Shown here: positions 1 to 11,100 of the stretch, piece after piece
How the letters are laid out: each line of letters starts with the position of its first letter
Numbering within the stretch: the first letter of the stretch is position 1
From: Sordariomycetes sp. S80-01Y
Taxonomy: Eukaryota; Ascomycota; Sordariomycetes
Direction of reading: 5' to 3'
NCBI GenBank assembly: GCA_037042185.1
Contig: JAXQJY010000025.1
Location: forward strand, 124,001-188,000
DNA length: 64,000 nt
Program-made: the position numbers and the translations under genes
The notes under the pieces: generated by a model
Database searches by the model: none
Seen by the model: the letters and a program-made list of their open reading frames with translations, nothing else
Told to the model about the DNA's origin: nothing

Positions 1-202
1 GAAGTCGATGGGAGGCCAGCATGCGTCCAGCTCCGCGTATGTAGTTGTGGATGTACATGCGATCGTTGGCGAGCCATCTGCCGAGGGCGTTACGAGAGAC
101 CTGGCCTCGTGCAGCGGCGGCGAGGAAGGGGGACTGAGTGGCTCTCTCGTAGGCACGTCGGTCGTGGTCAAGGAGTTGTTGAGTGAGGGAGAAGCTGGCC
201 AT
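1..202 (-). CDS. TENA/THI-4-like (haem-oxygenase-fold) protein, 5' part only
   Basis: Only the first 67 codons lie in the window; the gene runs off the left edge. The frame opens with an ATG at 202 and begins MASFSLTQQLLD. It continues through S-P-F-L-A-A-A, R-W-L-A-N-D-R and Y-I-R-G-A-G-R, a pattern I recognise from fungal TENA/THI-4-like proteins, which adopt an all-helical haem-oxygenase-like fold. Some relatives salvage thiamine precursors, but many fungal members have no assigned substrate, so no reaction is claimed. The gene is divergent from the fumarylacetoacetase gene across a 756-bp spacer. The family call rests on the N-terminus alone. Confidence 0.6.
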   Translation of the reverse strand, partial: MASFSLTQQLLDHDRRAYERATQSPFLAAAARGQVSRNALGRWLANDRMYIHNYIRGAGRMLASHRL

Positions 203-958
203 GGCGAGAGATGGATCACGACTGCGGTTTTAGTGACAGTCCAGTGTAGATGGACAGTTGCAGAATTGCTGCCTCGCTGGATGTATCTCACCACATGGCC
301 GCATCCGGGTACGTCATGCTTGTTCCACTCACTGCGCTCTGCTCTACAGCACAGCACAGCGAACAGTCCACATGGCTGACTGGCTCCAAAGCTGAGATTG
401 ACAGCCGCCGCACAACTGGCATTCCAAGGCCAGCTTATTCAATATTACTGGTAATATTACGGTAGATGTAGTACGACTAGGTGCTACCTTAAGCAGTCCA
501 CCCCGACCCTGGCAGGTGCGCGGGTGGGACTTGCCCGTCCGTTGAATCCAAGTCAGGCGATTAGCGGGTCCGATGGATGGACTTTCCAGATCGAGCTGTC
601 CTCGAACCGTGTAAGTGGGCAGCACGAGTACCAGGCAATATGAAGACCCTTGAATCCCCGACAGCCGCTACGTGAATCAATACCGCCCCCGAGTCCTCTG
701 TCGGCGGGCACTGCAGGTGAGTTGACACTGGTGCAGGGTACGCCGAGAAGGGCGGTCCCGTTCCGCCGTGGAGGAGGGGCCTTTGCTACCCGCCCCGTCT
801 CTCGGCTTGCACCGGCACCCTTACACTCGAGCACAGCACACAACGGCCTCGTCCAGTGCCAACCCGCATTATTTTGCAGATTTGTACTCTTTCTCTCTCA
901 TCTCATCAACTCTCCGTACTCGCCCTCGACCTGCCATCGTCATCGTCTCGTCGCCGTC
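203..958. other. Divergent intergenic spacer
   Basis: This spacer separates the ATG of the TENA-like gene from that of the fumarylacetoacetase gene, so it should hold both promoters. The last 60 bp before 959 are rich in C and T, as is common for fungal 5' leaders. The frame of the fumarylacetoacetase gene stays open back to an ATG at 650, but that translation looks like leader sequence. No RNA gene or repeat is seen. Confidence 0.6.
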
Positions 959-2295
959 ATGTCTTGGTTGCAAATCGCCCCCGACTCGCCCTTCTCGACG
1001 GCCAACATCCCCTTTGGCATCATCTCCACCTCATCAGACTCCGCGCGCCGCGCCGCCGTTGCGATTGGCGACTATGCGCTGGACTTGAAAGCTTTCGCTG
1101 CTTCTGGTGGCTTCAAGCCCTCCAGTGAGATCAGCAAGCAGGAAGCCGTCTTCTCCCAGCCCGTCCTCAATGACTTCGCCGCTCTTGGTCGCCCGTTCCA
1201 TCGTGCCGTTCGTGAATACCTGCAGGACGTATTCAGCAAAGACACAAAGAACCCAAGCCTCCTCAAAGACAATGCTAAGCTCCGCGATGAAGCCCTCATT
1301 CCTCTCAGAGATGTTAGCAACCATCTGCCCATGAAGATTGGCGACTACACGGACTTCTACGCCTCTACGAACCACGCTTACAACGTGGGAGTGCTCTTCC
1401 GCGGCCCTGCCAACGCTCTCCAGCCCAACTACAAGCACTTACCTGTAGCTTACCATGGAAGAGCCAGCAGCGTCGTCGTCTCGGGCACGCCCATTCGAAG
1501 ACCATGGGGTCAGATCCTCAAGGACCCCAAGGCTGAGCCCAAGGTGCCGGTGCTCGCCCCCTGCGAGAAGCTGGATTTGGAGCTGGAGATGGGCATGCTC
1601 GTGTGCCGGCCTAACGAAATGGGTGCACCTGTTTCCGTCAATGAAGCCGAGCAGCACATCTTTGGCTACGTCTTGATGAACGATTGGAGTGCCAGAGATC
1701 TGCAAGCCTGGGAGTACGTTCCTCTCGGCCCCTTCACGTCGAAGAACCTGGGAACCAGCATCAGCCCGTGGGTTGTACTCGCAGATGCCGCCATTCCGAG
1801 AACCGAGGGTCTGCCTAACGAAAACACGCTCCTCCCGTACCTCAAGGAGAACGCAAAGGAGAACATGCTCGACATCACTCTCGAGGTCGATCTGAAAAGT
1901 AAGTTCCCGAGGTCGTCGACAATTGAGAAGAGCTCAAGCGCTTACATCTATCAGCCTCATCTGGGTCCACAAAGACCATCACAAAGACCAACTCCAAGAA
2001 CCTCCTGTGGTCATGGCCGCAGATGATCGCCCACCACACGATCAGCGGCTGCAACCTGCAACCAGGTGACCTCTTTGGATCTGGAACCATTTCGGGGACA
2101 GAGCCAGGAACCGAGGGTAGCCTGCTGGAGCAGACGCAAAGTGGCAAGGTTCCAGTCAAGGTCGGCGGTGATGAGCGAAAGTTTTTGCTTGATGGAGACA
2201 CCCTGACTATCCGGGGCTGGGCTGGAGCAGACGGAGCGCGCATTGGGTTTGGCGAGGTCTCGGGAACGATTCAGGCTCCTTTGTCACTTTTCTAA
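959..2295 (+). CDS. fahA: Fumarylacetoacetase, last enzyme of tyrosine/homogentisate breakdown
   Basis: Two exons, 959..1898 and 1955..2295, encode 426 residues; the intron has a GTAAGT donor and a TCAG acceptor and splits K-T in phase 1. The enzyme hydrolyses 4-fumarylacetoacetate to fumarate and acetoacetate in the cytosol. Family signatures are clear: Y-H-G-R-A-S-S, the acidic metal-binding run L-D-L-E-L-E-M-G, N-D-W-S-A-R-D-L-Q, and after the intron H-H-T-I-S-G-C-N-L. The length matches the usual 415-430. I chose the ATG at 959 because MSWLQIAPDSPFS is the normal family start, although the frame is open further upstream. The gene is convergent with the maleylacetoacetate isomerase gene 79 bp away, so the last two pathway steps are side by side. 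Confidence 0.95.
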
Positions 2296-2374
2296 GCGAT
2301 GGCTTCATGCCACAGAGCTAAATATGAAAAGTTGCTAAACTTCACGCAAATAATGACCCCTGCGTCCCACTGTT

Positions 2375-3052
2375 CTAGAAAGATGTTTTCCCGCGCCATT
2401 CCGCCGGCGTGTCAGGCTGATTAAAGTAGCTTGCCTTCTCGACGGCTGGCAATTTCTCCAAATTCTCAACCACCCGTTGCACCGTTGGAAACTGGCCCAG
2501 GTCCACCCCGAACCGTGCCGCGTTCCAAGCTCCCGGCAGCAGGCAAAGGTCTGCAATGGTAACGCTGTCACCGTACGAGTACTTCCCAGCATACGGCTTG
2601 GCCACAGACTCGTAAGCTTGCAGGCCGTCAAATGTCAACTCCTTGTTCCATTCCTCCGCGTTGCCGCCCAAGGCACGCACGCGGAGCATGATGCGGAGGT
2701 TCGTTACTGGCTGCACGTCGCAAGCGATGATGTTGGTGAGCTGTCGGACGACAGCTCTGCCCGCAGGGTCAGAAGTTGAAGGTAGCAGGGGCTGCTCTGG
2801 ATGGCGTTCTTCGAGATATTCGAGAGCAGCCACTGACTGGCCGATTTTGAGAGTGTCTTGGTTTCCGTTGCCTTTGAGAAGGAGGGGAACGGTGCCCGAG
2901 GGGTTGAGGTCCTTGTGGGTTGCCGAGATGTGCTCTTCCTTGAGGAGATTGACGGGAATCTGTTCATAGGAAATCCCCTTGAGGTTCAAAGCAAGAAGAA
3001 GCCTGGCTGAGCAGGAAGAGCGCCAGTAAGTGTAGATTTTGTAGTCTGACAT
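2375..3052 (-). CDS. maiA: Maleylacetoacetate isomerase (zeta-class glutathione transferase)
   Basis: A single exon of 225 residues. The enzyme turns 4-maleylacetoacetate into 4-fumarylacetoacetate using glutathione, the step just before fumarylacetoacetase. The N-terminal thioredoxin-like half carries the zeta signature S-S-C-S-A-R (about residues 11-16), followed by N-P-S-G-T-V-P and I-G-Q-S-V-A-A-L-E-Y-L-E. The all-helical C-terminal half contains D-V-Q-P-V-T-N-L and the late motif S-Y-G-D-S-V-T-I-A-D-L-C-L. I chose the ATG at 3052 because MSDYKIYTYWRSSCSAR is the family start; an upstream in-frame ATG at 3094 adds 14 unlikely residues. It shares a 79-bp 3' spacer with fahA. The homogentisate dioxygenase and HPPD genes that often join this cluster in Aspergillus are not in the window. 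Confidence 0.93.
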   Translation of the reverse strand: MSDYKIYTYWRSSCSARLLLALNLKGISYEQIPVNLLKEEHISATHKDLNPSGTVPLLLKGNGNQDTLKIGQSVAALEYLEERHPEQPLLPSTSDPAGRAVVRQLTNIIACDVQPVTNLRIMLRVRALGGNAEEWNKELTFDGLQAYESVAKPYAGKYSYGDSVTIADLCLLPGAWNAARFGVDLGQFPTVQRVVENLEKLPAVEKASYFNQPDTPAEWRGKTSF

Positions 3053-3906
3053 GATGTGTCTGGATTGTCCTTTAGAGCCTTGATATGATATCAAACGGGT
3101 TTAGCAATGATTGAAACAATCGACGAGCGCACCTTCCAGCGAGGAGCTTTTCAATCACTTGGTCTAACACAAGCCCTTTACTTGACAAGCTGACTGTACC
3201 CGCTGATAGCCGTCAAATTCCTGGCCGACGACCCGTGTGTCAAACGCGGGGTGCATGTTCCGGGGGCCGGGAGCATTCCGCTGGCCGCATACAGAAAGGC
3301 CACAGAGGGAAGAATCAATGAAGACGCAAGTTATAAGTCCAATACTACTATATGCTCCGACTGGCTTCGAGGTTGATAAAGAAGACCACAAGAGGATCGC
3401 AAGCCCAACCTTCTGTGGACAGCGCCACCAAGACGGTGTTATCGACGGCTTATGTCCCTCCCGTAAGCTCGGACGGAACGACCAGCATAAAAATTTTCGC
3501 AGTTAATTGATAACAACAATGTGTTCGAATGAGATGAGGCGGATGAAAACAGTGAAGATACGACGCAATGATGGTGAGCTATTACGGGCTCGTCTCCATC
3601 AGAGGCGGGGAGTTCGGGCTTTAAGAATTAGCCGAGGGCCGTCCAGAGGCAACTCGGCCATTCGCCGCACACTCGAATATCGTACGGTCCCATCACCCGC
3701 TGGTCTCTCAGACCGTAGCTCGTCAAACGTGGCCCCATTGAATGCAAACTGAAGCCAGCTCCATGCTCGTAACAGGTTGTGACTTCTGATTCACTTGTGT
3801 CTACTGTGTCTATATAAAAGCGGCAGGCTGCGTCAACGTCTCCAGTTCGTGGGCAGTCTCGATTTATCCTGTCGTCCCGTCAATCTGCGGACGCAATCTC
3901 GCAACC
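3053..3906. other. Divergent intergenic spacer
   Basis: The spacer holds the promoters of maiA (leftward) and of the ABM-repeat gene (rightward). A strong TATA box lies at 3811..3820. Short open frames here have no coding character. Nothing else is recognised. Confidence 0.6.
3811..3820 (+). promoter_or_regulatory. TATA box of the ABM-repeat gene
   Basis: The sequence TATATAAAAG lies 96 bp upstream of the ATG at 3907, the usual fungal position. A strong TATA suggests inducible rather than housekeeping expression; that is inference. Confidence 0.6.
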
Positions 3907-4683
3907 ATGGCTGGAAAGTTGCTCACGGTGGTCAAGATGCCTACGACGGACGCCAGGCTTCGAGGTGAGGTATGGCATTCACCCCTGATATCCGCAACGG
4001 ATATGCGCTGAAGCCTCTTTTCAGATGCTAGAGAGACTGGCGGACATTGCGGAAGATGTCTGGAAATCCGAGCCAGGTACGACCAAATACGGAATCTTCG
4101 TTCCTCGCGTGGATGACGGCAAGACTGCATGGGTTATTGAGGAGTATGTGTATCAATGGCAGCTGTTCTGTAGAGGCTCGTGCTGACTTGTTAAAGATAT
4201 GTCGATCAAGAAGCCATGGACAAGCACATGTCATCCGAGGGTGTAAAAGACATTAACGCATGGTCCCAGACCGTACCAATTTGGAACGCTGAAGACCCCC
4301 CGGTTCAGCAAGACATCCAATACCTCGGCAGTGACTTCGAGTTCGTCAGGCCCATCCCCAAGAGTTTGACAGATCCGCATGTCATCTTTGCGGAGCTAGA
4401 CTACGTGCCTGGAGGAGTTGAGAAGGCCACGCCCTACTGGAAGGCCGTAGTCGACACGGGAAGAGAGAAAGAGCCCGGGACTCTGGCCTACGGAGTTCTG
4501 GGCGACAAAGCAAAGCAAGATAGATTGTGTACTTTTGAGGTCTACGAGAGCCCCGAGTACCTCAAGGATGTCCACGTGCCGAGCGACGCTATCAGTGAGA
4601 GCATCAAGAATACAAAGCACCTAAGGACTGGTCTTCAGCATAATTTGCTGAAGAAGGTGGGAGGTTTCCTATCTCGAGAATAA
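3907..4683 (+). CDS. Tandem ABM-type dimeric alpha/beta-barrel protein
   Basis: Three exons (3907..3969, 4025..4143, 4197..4683) encode 222 residues; other donor choices in the first intron run into a stop. Two similar units are visible. Unit one has E-P-G-T-T-K-Y-G-I-F near residue 36, then W-V-I-E-E-Y-V-D-Q-E-A-M-D-K-H. Unit two has E-P-G-T-L-A-Y-G-V-L near 154, then F-E-V-Y-E-S-P-E-Y-L-K. This E-P-G...Y-E layout is that of antibiotic-biosynthesis-monooxygenase (ABM) domains, which fold as a ferredoxin-like half barrel, so two in one chain could form a complete barrel. Some relatives oxidise quinol-like aromatics and others only bind small molecules. No signal peptide is seen. The gene points the same way as the AtuA-family gene 591 bp downstream. 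Reaction unknown. Confidence 0.8.
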
Positions 4684-5274
4684 CGTGAGCTGCGTATGCT
4701 ACGGGCTTTGCGTAAAGTAGCTAGGAATCAAATCTTCCACAAGGCATTTCGACCTGGTGGCATCCAAGACTGTGCGTGCCCTGTTGGCTACAAGACGCTT
4801 GAGTGACAAGCAAAGGACGTCAGCTTACCTGGCTTGCCCACACATCAAGGAATTTCTCTCCAGTTCCCATGTACAAACAGGATTTGGGGTGCGAGCGCCC
4901 GATTTCCCCGCAGCGGGGTCCATTAAACGACAGCGCGGGGTTCAAATTCCGTAGTATGGGTTGAAGCAGCCCAGGGGCAACACACTGAATCATTAGCGCG
5001 GGTGGACACATCTGAAAGGTTCCATCTTGTACTACGGGGCATCATGCACTTTGGGACCTCTGCGAAAGGGGACTTGGAGAAATTCCGGGACTAGTGGTGA
5101 TAAAGTATTACTGAGGATCCCTGTGGATGATGGAATCCGAGCTTGAGGTTTGGTGCCAGTATAAGAGGCCAATGGGACTGTTACTACTGCACAGAATCAC
5201 CATTGTTTCACTAAGCCTGGTCTTGTTCGCGAGAACCTCAATACCGGCCTTCTAATTTCAGACTGTCGTTCAAT
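4684..5274. other. Intergenic spacer upstream of the AtuA-family gene
   Basis: The spacer contains a GC-rich patch (4880-4950) with imperfect self-complementarity that I could not fold into a tRNA. A TATA-like GTATAAGA at 5159..5166 lies about 110 bp before the next ATG. No gene is seen. Confidence 0.5.
5159..5166 (+). promoter_or_regulatory. TATA-like box of the AtuA-family gene
   Basis: GTATAAGA lies 109 bp upstream of the ATG at 5275, the expected distance for a fungal TATA element. Confidence 0.4.
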
Positions 5275-7301
5275 ATGTCTCCCGCTGCTATCAACGGAAC
5301 AAATGGGCACCTCGAGCTTGGGGTGCCCTCCAACCGCCCGATCCGCATCGCTGGGTGCTCAGGTGGTGAGTGGAGAGCAGACCTGCTAGCCATGTCGTTT
5401 CTAACCATTTCCAGGTGTCTACGATCGGAAACGGGCTATCGAGGACATGGCCAAGAACGAGAACGTCGATGTCATCACCGGCGACTGGATGTCAGAAGCC
5501 AACATGACGCTCCGAGGCTCCGACAAGCGCGACAAGCTCGCCAATCAAGCCATGTCAACAGGCTCTTCCCTGGTCGCCAAGGGCTACGAGCCGTATTTCC
5601 TCGAAGAAGTCGCACCGGCGATCCCCTGGTTGGCGAAGAAGGGAACCAAGCTCGCCGTCAACGCTGGTGCCTCGGATGTGCACGGCCTGGCCGTTGCGGT
5701 CAAGGAGCTCATCAAGAAGCACGGCGTCGACCTGAAAGTCGGAGTCGTAGACGGTGATGATGTAACAGAGCAAATGCTGGAGCTATACAAGAAAGGGGAG
5801 CCTTTTCTGAACCTCCCAGCCAACAAGCCCATTCAGGAATGGGGTTATGAGCCCGTATGCGCGCAGTGCTACCTTGGGGGCACCGGAATTGCCGAGTGTT
5901 TCCGCGGGGGTGCCGACATCGTTCTATGCGGTCGTGTAGCTGATGCATCGGTCACAGTCGGCGCGGCCATGTGGTGGTGGGGATGGGACCGCGAGACGCA
6001 TATCCAGGAGCTTGCAGGTTCACTAATGGTCGGACACATCATTGAATGCTCGACATATGCGACGGGTGGTTACTATTCCGGGTTCAAAGACCTCGGAGTC
6101 AAGGACCTGGACATGGGATACCCGATCGCCTCGATTGAGAGCAATGGCGAGTGTGTTCTGACGATGGAGCAGGGGAGAGATGGGCTGGTGAGCGTCGGAA
6201 CGATCGCGAGCCAGTTGCTGTACGAGATCCAGGGCCCTCTGTACTACAACTCGGACGTGACAGCGTCCATCGAAGATATCAAGCTTGAGCAGGTTGGTAA
6301 GAATGCGGTTCGCGTTTCCGGAGTCAAGGGATATCCACCACCACCTACCACCAAAAGTACGTCCACTGAACTGCCTCAATCAAATCCTCCATGTATGCTA
6401 ATAATTCCCAGTTGGTATCACTGCCAAGGGTGGCTGGCAAGCCGAGTTCCACTTCTACCTGACCGGCCTCGACATCCCAGAGAAGGCCGCCATGATCGAG
6501 CGTCAGACCAAGGCGCGCATGGGAGACAAGTATCTCTCCAAGTTCTCGTGTCTCAAGTTCATGATTGCGGGCGCGGTGCCAGAGAACCCGCAGTCGCAGG
6601 AGGAGGCTACCGTGGACCTCCGCATCTTCGCCCAGACACGCGATCCCGAACTTCTCGCCGGCAACAGCTTTGTCGACTCTGACAGGGGCTCCTTTGCCAG
6701 GTTCTGCATTGAGAACCTGCTCCAGTCGTATCCTGGCGGCACCATGGCGCCGGATATGCGCACGGCTGTCGGGCGGCCCTTCTTCGAGTACTGGGTTTCG
6801 TTGATGCCGCAGTCCTTCGTTGACGAGACGGCGCATCTTCCAGATGGCACGGTCAAGAAGATCCCCCCACCCGCAAAGACTCAGGAGTTCCCTCGAGAAC
6901 AGCCTTCACAGGCAGAAACATCTAACCCAATTGACTTGTCCTCCCTCGGCCCTACCACTCGCGGTCCTCTTGGCTGGATCGTCATGGGCCGCTCGGGCGA
7001 CAAGTCATCGAACGCAAACCTCGGGCTGTTCGTCCGCCACGAAGACGAGTGGGACTGGCTGCGAACCGTCCTCTCGACGGCCAATTTGCGTCAGATTCTC
7101 GGCAAGGACGACGTCGGACGTCAGATCGACCGCTGCGAGATGCCCAACATCCGTGCTGTGCACTTCCTGCTCAAGGATCACCTGGATCGTGGCTTCAACT
7201 CGACTTCTAGCTTCGACAGCTTGGGCAAGAACCTGTGTGAGTATATTAGGTGCAAATATGTCGACATCCCGAACAGGTTCTTGGAGCGAGGCAAGGTCTG
7301 A
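5275..7301 (+). CDS. AtuA-family (DUF1446) protein
   Basis: Three exons (5275..5365, 5415..6356, 6412..7301) encode 640 residues. The second intron has a textbook GCTAATA branch point just before CCCAG. The N-terminal two thirds is the AtuA/DUF1446 domain, with R-I-A-G-C-S-G-G-V-Y-D-R-K at about 24-36, the glycine-rich Y-L-G-G-T-G-I-A and C-G-R-V-A-D-A-S-V-T, followed by the metal-site-like Y-A-T-G-G-Y-Y-S-G-F-K. The C-terminal about 110 residues, from G-W-I-V-M-G-R-S-G-D-K-S-S-N-A-N to F-L-E-R-G-K-V, are the AtuA-like ferredoxin-fold unit. In Pseudomonas, AtuA belongs to the acyclic terpene (citronellol/geraniol) utilisation operon, but its exact role is unsettled, so the fungal function is open. 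No targeting signal is evident. Confidence 0.88.
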
Positions 7302-7669
7302 TATAGCCTATACTTAAACTACCAAATCCAAATGATGCATCTGATAACCAGAATGAATCTTGCGAACGAACGTCAACAGTGTTAAAGCCTTCTGTAAATA
7401 TAGTGTTTCGTTATGAAACCATGGCTCTATTAATATTTCTAGTCCTTCAAGTAGCACGTGAAAGCCTTCCGTACTGAATGTTTCCGCGACGCGTCTCCCG
7501 CGACAATCCGGCCTGGAAGATACATATGGCAGACAGTTGCCGTTCGATTCCATTGTCGACGCGAAGCCGCCCTTGATTTAGTCAAATGATTGACCGCAGT
7601 ATATTCCTCCTGGATCAAGCGTCCCTGGCTTGTAAGAAACGCCGAAAGCTGAGTATCAATCCTTTGCCC
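7302..7669. other. Convergent 3' spacer
   Basis: The stretch lies between the stops of the AtuA-family gene and the velvet-like gene and is AT-rich, as expected for 3' untranslated regions. Nothing else is seen. Confidence 0.5.
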
Positions 7670-8155
7670 TCAAGCCACCGTAAACTCCATGGACTCCACA
7701 TCCGCCACGTAAAGAAGGCCCGCAGGCCCGTCCGGCGTGGCCTCGTACACAGTGATGTGGAAAGAATAAATGCCGGCTTCAGTGATCCTGATGTCTTCCC
7801 ACTTGAAGTCAACAGAGCCGTACTCCCCATCCTGTCGGTTCATCTCCTCTCCGAGGGCGCGGTGCAGATGGCCACCGGGGGACAGCCTCCACTCCGCAAA
7901 GGCATTGAACCGGACGTCGTCTTTGATCTGCCCAGAGAGCTCGACGATCAAGTGTGGCTCAATCACTGCCCCCGAGTGCTGCGGGACGCAGTTTCCTGTG
8001 TGGTCTCTTCGATCCGTGGGCTCGCTGGTGACTTTGAGCGCGAAAGGGGCTGACATGATCCCGTCAACGTTATAGTTGTCACGGTTCATGCCAGGCTTGA
8101 TGAGACTAGCCGAAAGACGTCGGTCAGGATGGTTGATGGACTGCGTCAACAGCAT
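7670..8155 (-). CDS. Small velvet-like protein, start uncertain
   Basis: From the ATG at 8155 the frame gives 161 residues. I do not recognise a named gene, but the layout resembles a minimal velvet domain. It has an F-A-L-K-V-T-S-E-P-T-D-R-R strand (compare velvet Y-x-L-x-V-x-x-Q-P-x-x-x-R), then E-P-H-L-I-V-E-L where velvet proteins have P-P-P-I-V-Q-L. It ends F-K-W-E-D-I-R-I-T-E-A-G-I-Y-S-F, where velvet has F-x-F-x-D-L-x-V-x-x-x-G-x-Y-R-L, followed by S-M-E-F-T-V. Velvet proteins are fungal DNA-binding regulators of development and secondary metabolism. The similarity here is weak and the key P-P-P run is missing. The frame stays open to an ATG at 8380, and a CTAAC just upstream of an AG near 8170 hints at an intron, so the true first exon may lie upstream. 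Confidence 0.5.
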   Translation of the reverse strand: MLLTQSINHPDRRLSASLIKPGMNRDNYNVDGIMSAPFALKVTSEPTDRRDHTGNCVPQHSGAVIEPHLIVELSGQIKDDVRFNAFAEWRLSPGGHLHRALGEEMNRQDGEYGSVDFKWEDIRITEAGIYSFHITVYEATPDGPAGLLYVADVESMEFTVA

Positions 8156-11100
8156 TGTCTCCTCTCGGAGCTGCTCCAAGAAGCCCGTTAGTGAGAATTC
8201 GAATGGCGCTGTTCTGCAGTATGCAACTTGTTCCAATGGGTTGATCAACAAAATGGGGATCAAAGCAGTAGCCAAGGAAAGAAGTGATCGAGCCAATGTC
8301 GATGGGGGCTCTACTATGCAGTCGTCGTGATGATATGCGGGACAGGGTATGAAAGAGATGTTGCGGCGTCTTGAAAACACCTTTTGCAGACGATGTTTCT
8401 GTGAAGTAGCAAAGAGACTGGTCCAAGGGCCTAGTGTAGGCAGGAACCAACCTTCCTTAAAACATTCGCGCGGCTGACTAGAAGGGAGTCTTCAGCCAGA
8501 AGCTCCCATTAAAACCCCGGGTTTTCCATCCGCGAAAAATGCCTTCGACCGTGATGATCAGTAATCCCATGTAAGCTTTTTGGAAAAAACAACGCCTTTG
8601 GAGCTTCTACGGGGTGTCGGATCCAGATCTGTCTCAGCTATGGCAATCCCAACACTGAGGTCCGCCGCATTCCAAGGTTCATCCTCGGCAGCACCTCGAA
8701 AGCCGACAACGATCGGACTCTCGCTACAGCGCGGGAAGGCGCAAGAGAGAACAAAGGGCGATGGAAAAGCAGGCTGCTGGTCTCGGGTAGGTAGGTAACC
8801 CCAAGGGTGCCAGTGATCCGGTCCATCCAAGGCAGGCCCTCTCGCAATGCCCAATTGTCCCATATACAACTGTCCCATCTGCCCATTGCCTGTACTCGGA
8901 GGGGCCTGCAGCAGGACGAGCAGGGTGTATCGAGGAGAAAAAGCAAGCACCTGAAAGGAAGTGACAATTTTGCGAAACTGCATCTGCTTGCCAAGGCACT
9001 ACTTGAAATGGACAACCTCCGTGTCAGTCGCATCCGATTTTGCTGCCAGGCTTCCAAGCACGTTGGCAGCACGTATCAGTCACCAAGACCCAGGAATCCG
9101 GTAGAGACTGATGCGTCGGATGTGGCGTCTTGCGACTTGGCGACGCACCACCAGGAGCATCAGACGGCCACAGAGCCTACCAAGTCTGAAGCTTGGAGTG
9201 GCATCTTGGCGCGTGGGCTCCGTGCCCAACAAGGCCGTCTTGCATCTGCAATCCGAGGCAAGTGCCATGATTCATAAACGTGCGCGCCTTTACTTCTTTG
9301 CCAAAAGACAGGGGTCAAGGATCGACCATCCTGCATCAACCAGTGCGCAATCGAAGACGTGTGGCGCAGATCTGGGAAGCACGGACTATATGCGGCGAGA
9401 CCAGCTTCGCAGTTTCGCAGACGGCGTTGGTGAGACTTGGCGACTGGCCGACTGCTTGTCTCAAGGAGGGCGGAGATGCTCGAACCGGGCTACGAAACCC
9501 AGCGGCGATCACCATGAGGCAGAAAGGCTTCGAAGATGTCTCAGGCGGGGTTCCTGGGACGCCACGTATTCTTATTACCGACGGTTGTGTTCCCGGGATG
9601 TCGTCAGTGCGGAACGGAAGATGCAGAAGCCTCGTCTACATAGTACCTTGTTAGATGAGTGGCCGGGGTTCGAGCGTGGTCGTTTGATATCCCGTCGTGC
9701 TCGTCTAACCGCGACTGCTTAGCTCAGCCATCCTGGTTTGTACACTGGTTGACTTGCTCCAGAGGCTCTGCCATCGGCTGCAACGCGAAGTAGTCATATG
9801 CTTTCAGATTCCATCGTAGAGACCTCCATGTCCCGAGAGTGGGATGCGACAAGTCCAATCTCTGGCACGTATCGCGGCTCGGAAGCATCACAGCATCCCC
9901 GTCGACAAATGACAGTTCGTGCTCCTAAACTCGAAATGTGCATGGCCGGAGTAAACGAAGGGCGGGGGAAGGGGAAACAAAACTTCACAATCAAACCCGG
10001 GCAAGGGGAAGCAGACAGGCATCTGATCACCATACCTCAGGAAGGGATTTGAATCGAAACTGCTTCGAAGGGCACAAGGAATCCCGAAAATGGTCGGACT
10101 ATGGCAAAAACCATTCTCTGGGGATTCCAGAGGCACACAAGCTTGAAATCACCGCAAGAGGCCCTAAATCCGCCTGGTTCTCCGCCGTACATAAGAAATG
10201 AGATAAGCATTGCCGCCCAATGTTTGAGATGGCGCGCCCGAGTAGGAGAGCCGCTAGGAAGCCATTAAGCCCGGGTACTATGGATCCGAGAGCCAGAGAA
10301 CCCAGCAGCGCGGTACGGCCCATGATGAGATCAGGGCGATTAGCGACGGCGACAAGCCACAGCCAGGCGCAGATGGGTACCTGATCTTCTAGGCTTCCGG
10401 ATCCTTACATCCCGAGAGCCTGGGGGAGCACCAGCCTTGACTTGTCGCAGACGGTGATGTCGCGGGTATGCTAAGATCTGGTGTGGTGTGGGGAGGAAAA
10501 AGAAAAGCAGTCATTAGAATTTGTCACGAATTCTGGGCATGACATGGCATGGCATGCGCAAGGCAAGGCAACCTGCGGCCAGGTGGGAGATATTCATGCC
10601 TCGAGTCATGGTGTTGGTCACTATTCGGGATACGGATGCTGGTGCGCGGATACGGCGCAAGGCCAAGATCAGCTGGCACGTGACCTGATTCGACGTGACG
10701 AGTGACGGTAAAGACGTGGACGTGGGTTTGGAGGTCCATGACGATCCGCGTCCTTCAGAGGCCAAGGCGCGTTTGATGATTGTCATGATGTTTTGGACCT
10801 GAGACCCTGGGCCCAGGGCCGTGGAACAGCGCTGGCCGGCCGAGAGATAATCCGGGGCCCGGGCAGTGACCTCATCTACCTTACCTTACTGACCTGAGGT
10901 GACCTGAGGTGAGCCGCTTCCAGCCGAGCAACAAAAGTGCGATGCGTCTCCGCCTCTCCATCGCCTCGGACTCGGAGCTTCCTCTCTGGCTTCTGCCCCG
11001 CACCGCCATCCCACCCAAAAGCCAAACATCTCGACATTTCGACGCGGCTGATTGGCTGTACTGCGAATGGCCGTACCTGTCCTCCGTTCAAGCCGCTCCC

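Noticed and set aside
4880-4960. GC-rich patch with a T-arm-like GGGGTTCAAATTCC
   Set aside because: No A box upstream, and the stem needs several G-T pairs with a six-base loop; not a believable tRNA.
8558-9722. Open frames of 141 and 203 codons in the gene-poor spacer
   Set aside because: Arg- and Ser-rich translation, no known domain, no splice signals; typical of chance frames in GC-rich DNA.
9638-9725. tRNA-like segment with a GGTTCGAGC B-box-like stretch and nearby TAGCTCAG
   Set aside because: The two boxes are in the wrong order and no acceptor, D or T stem pairs properly on either strand.
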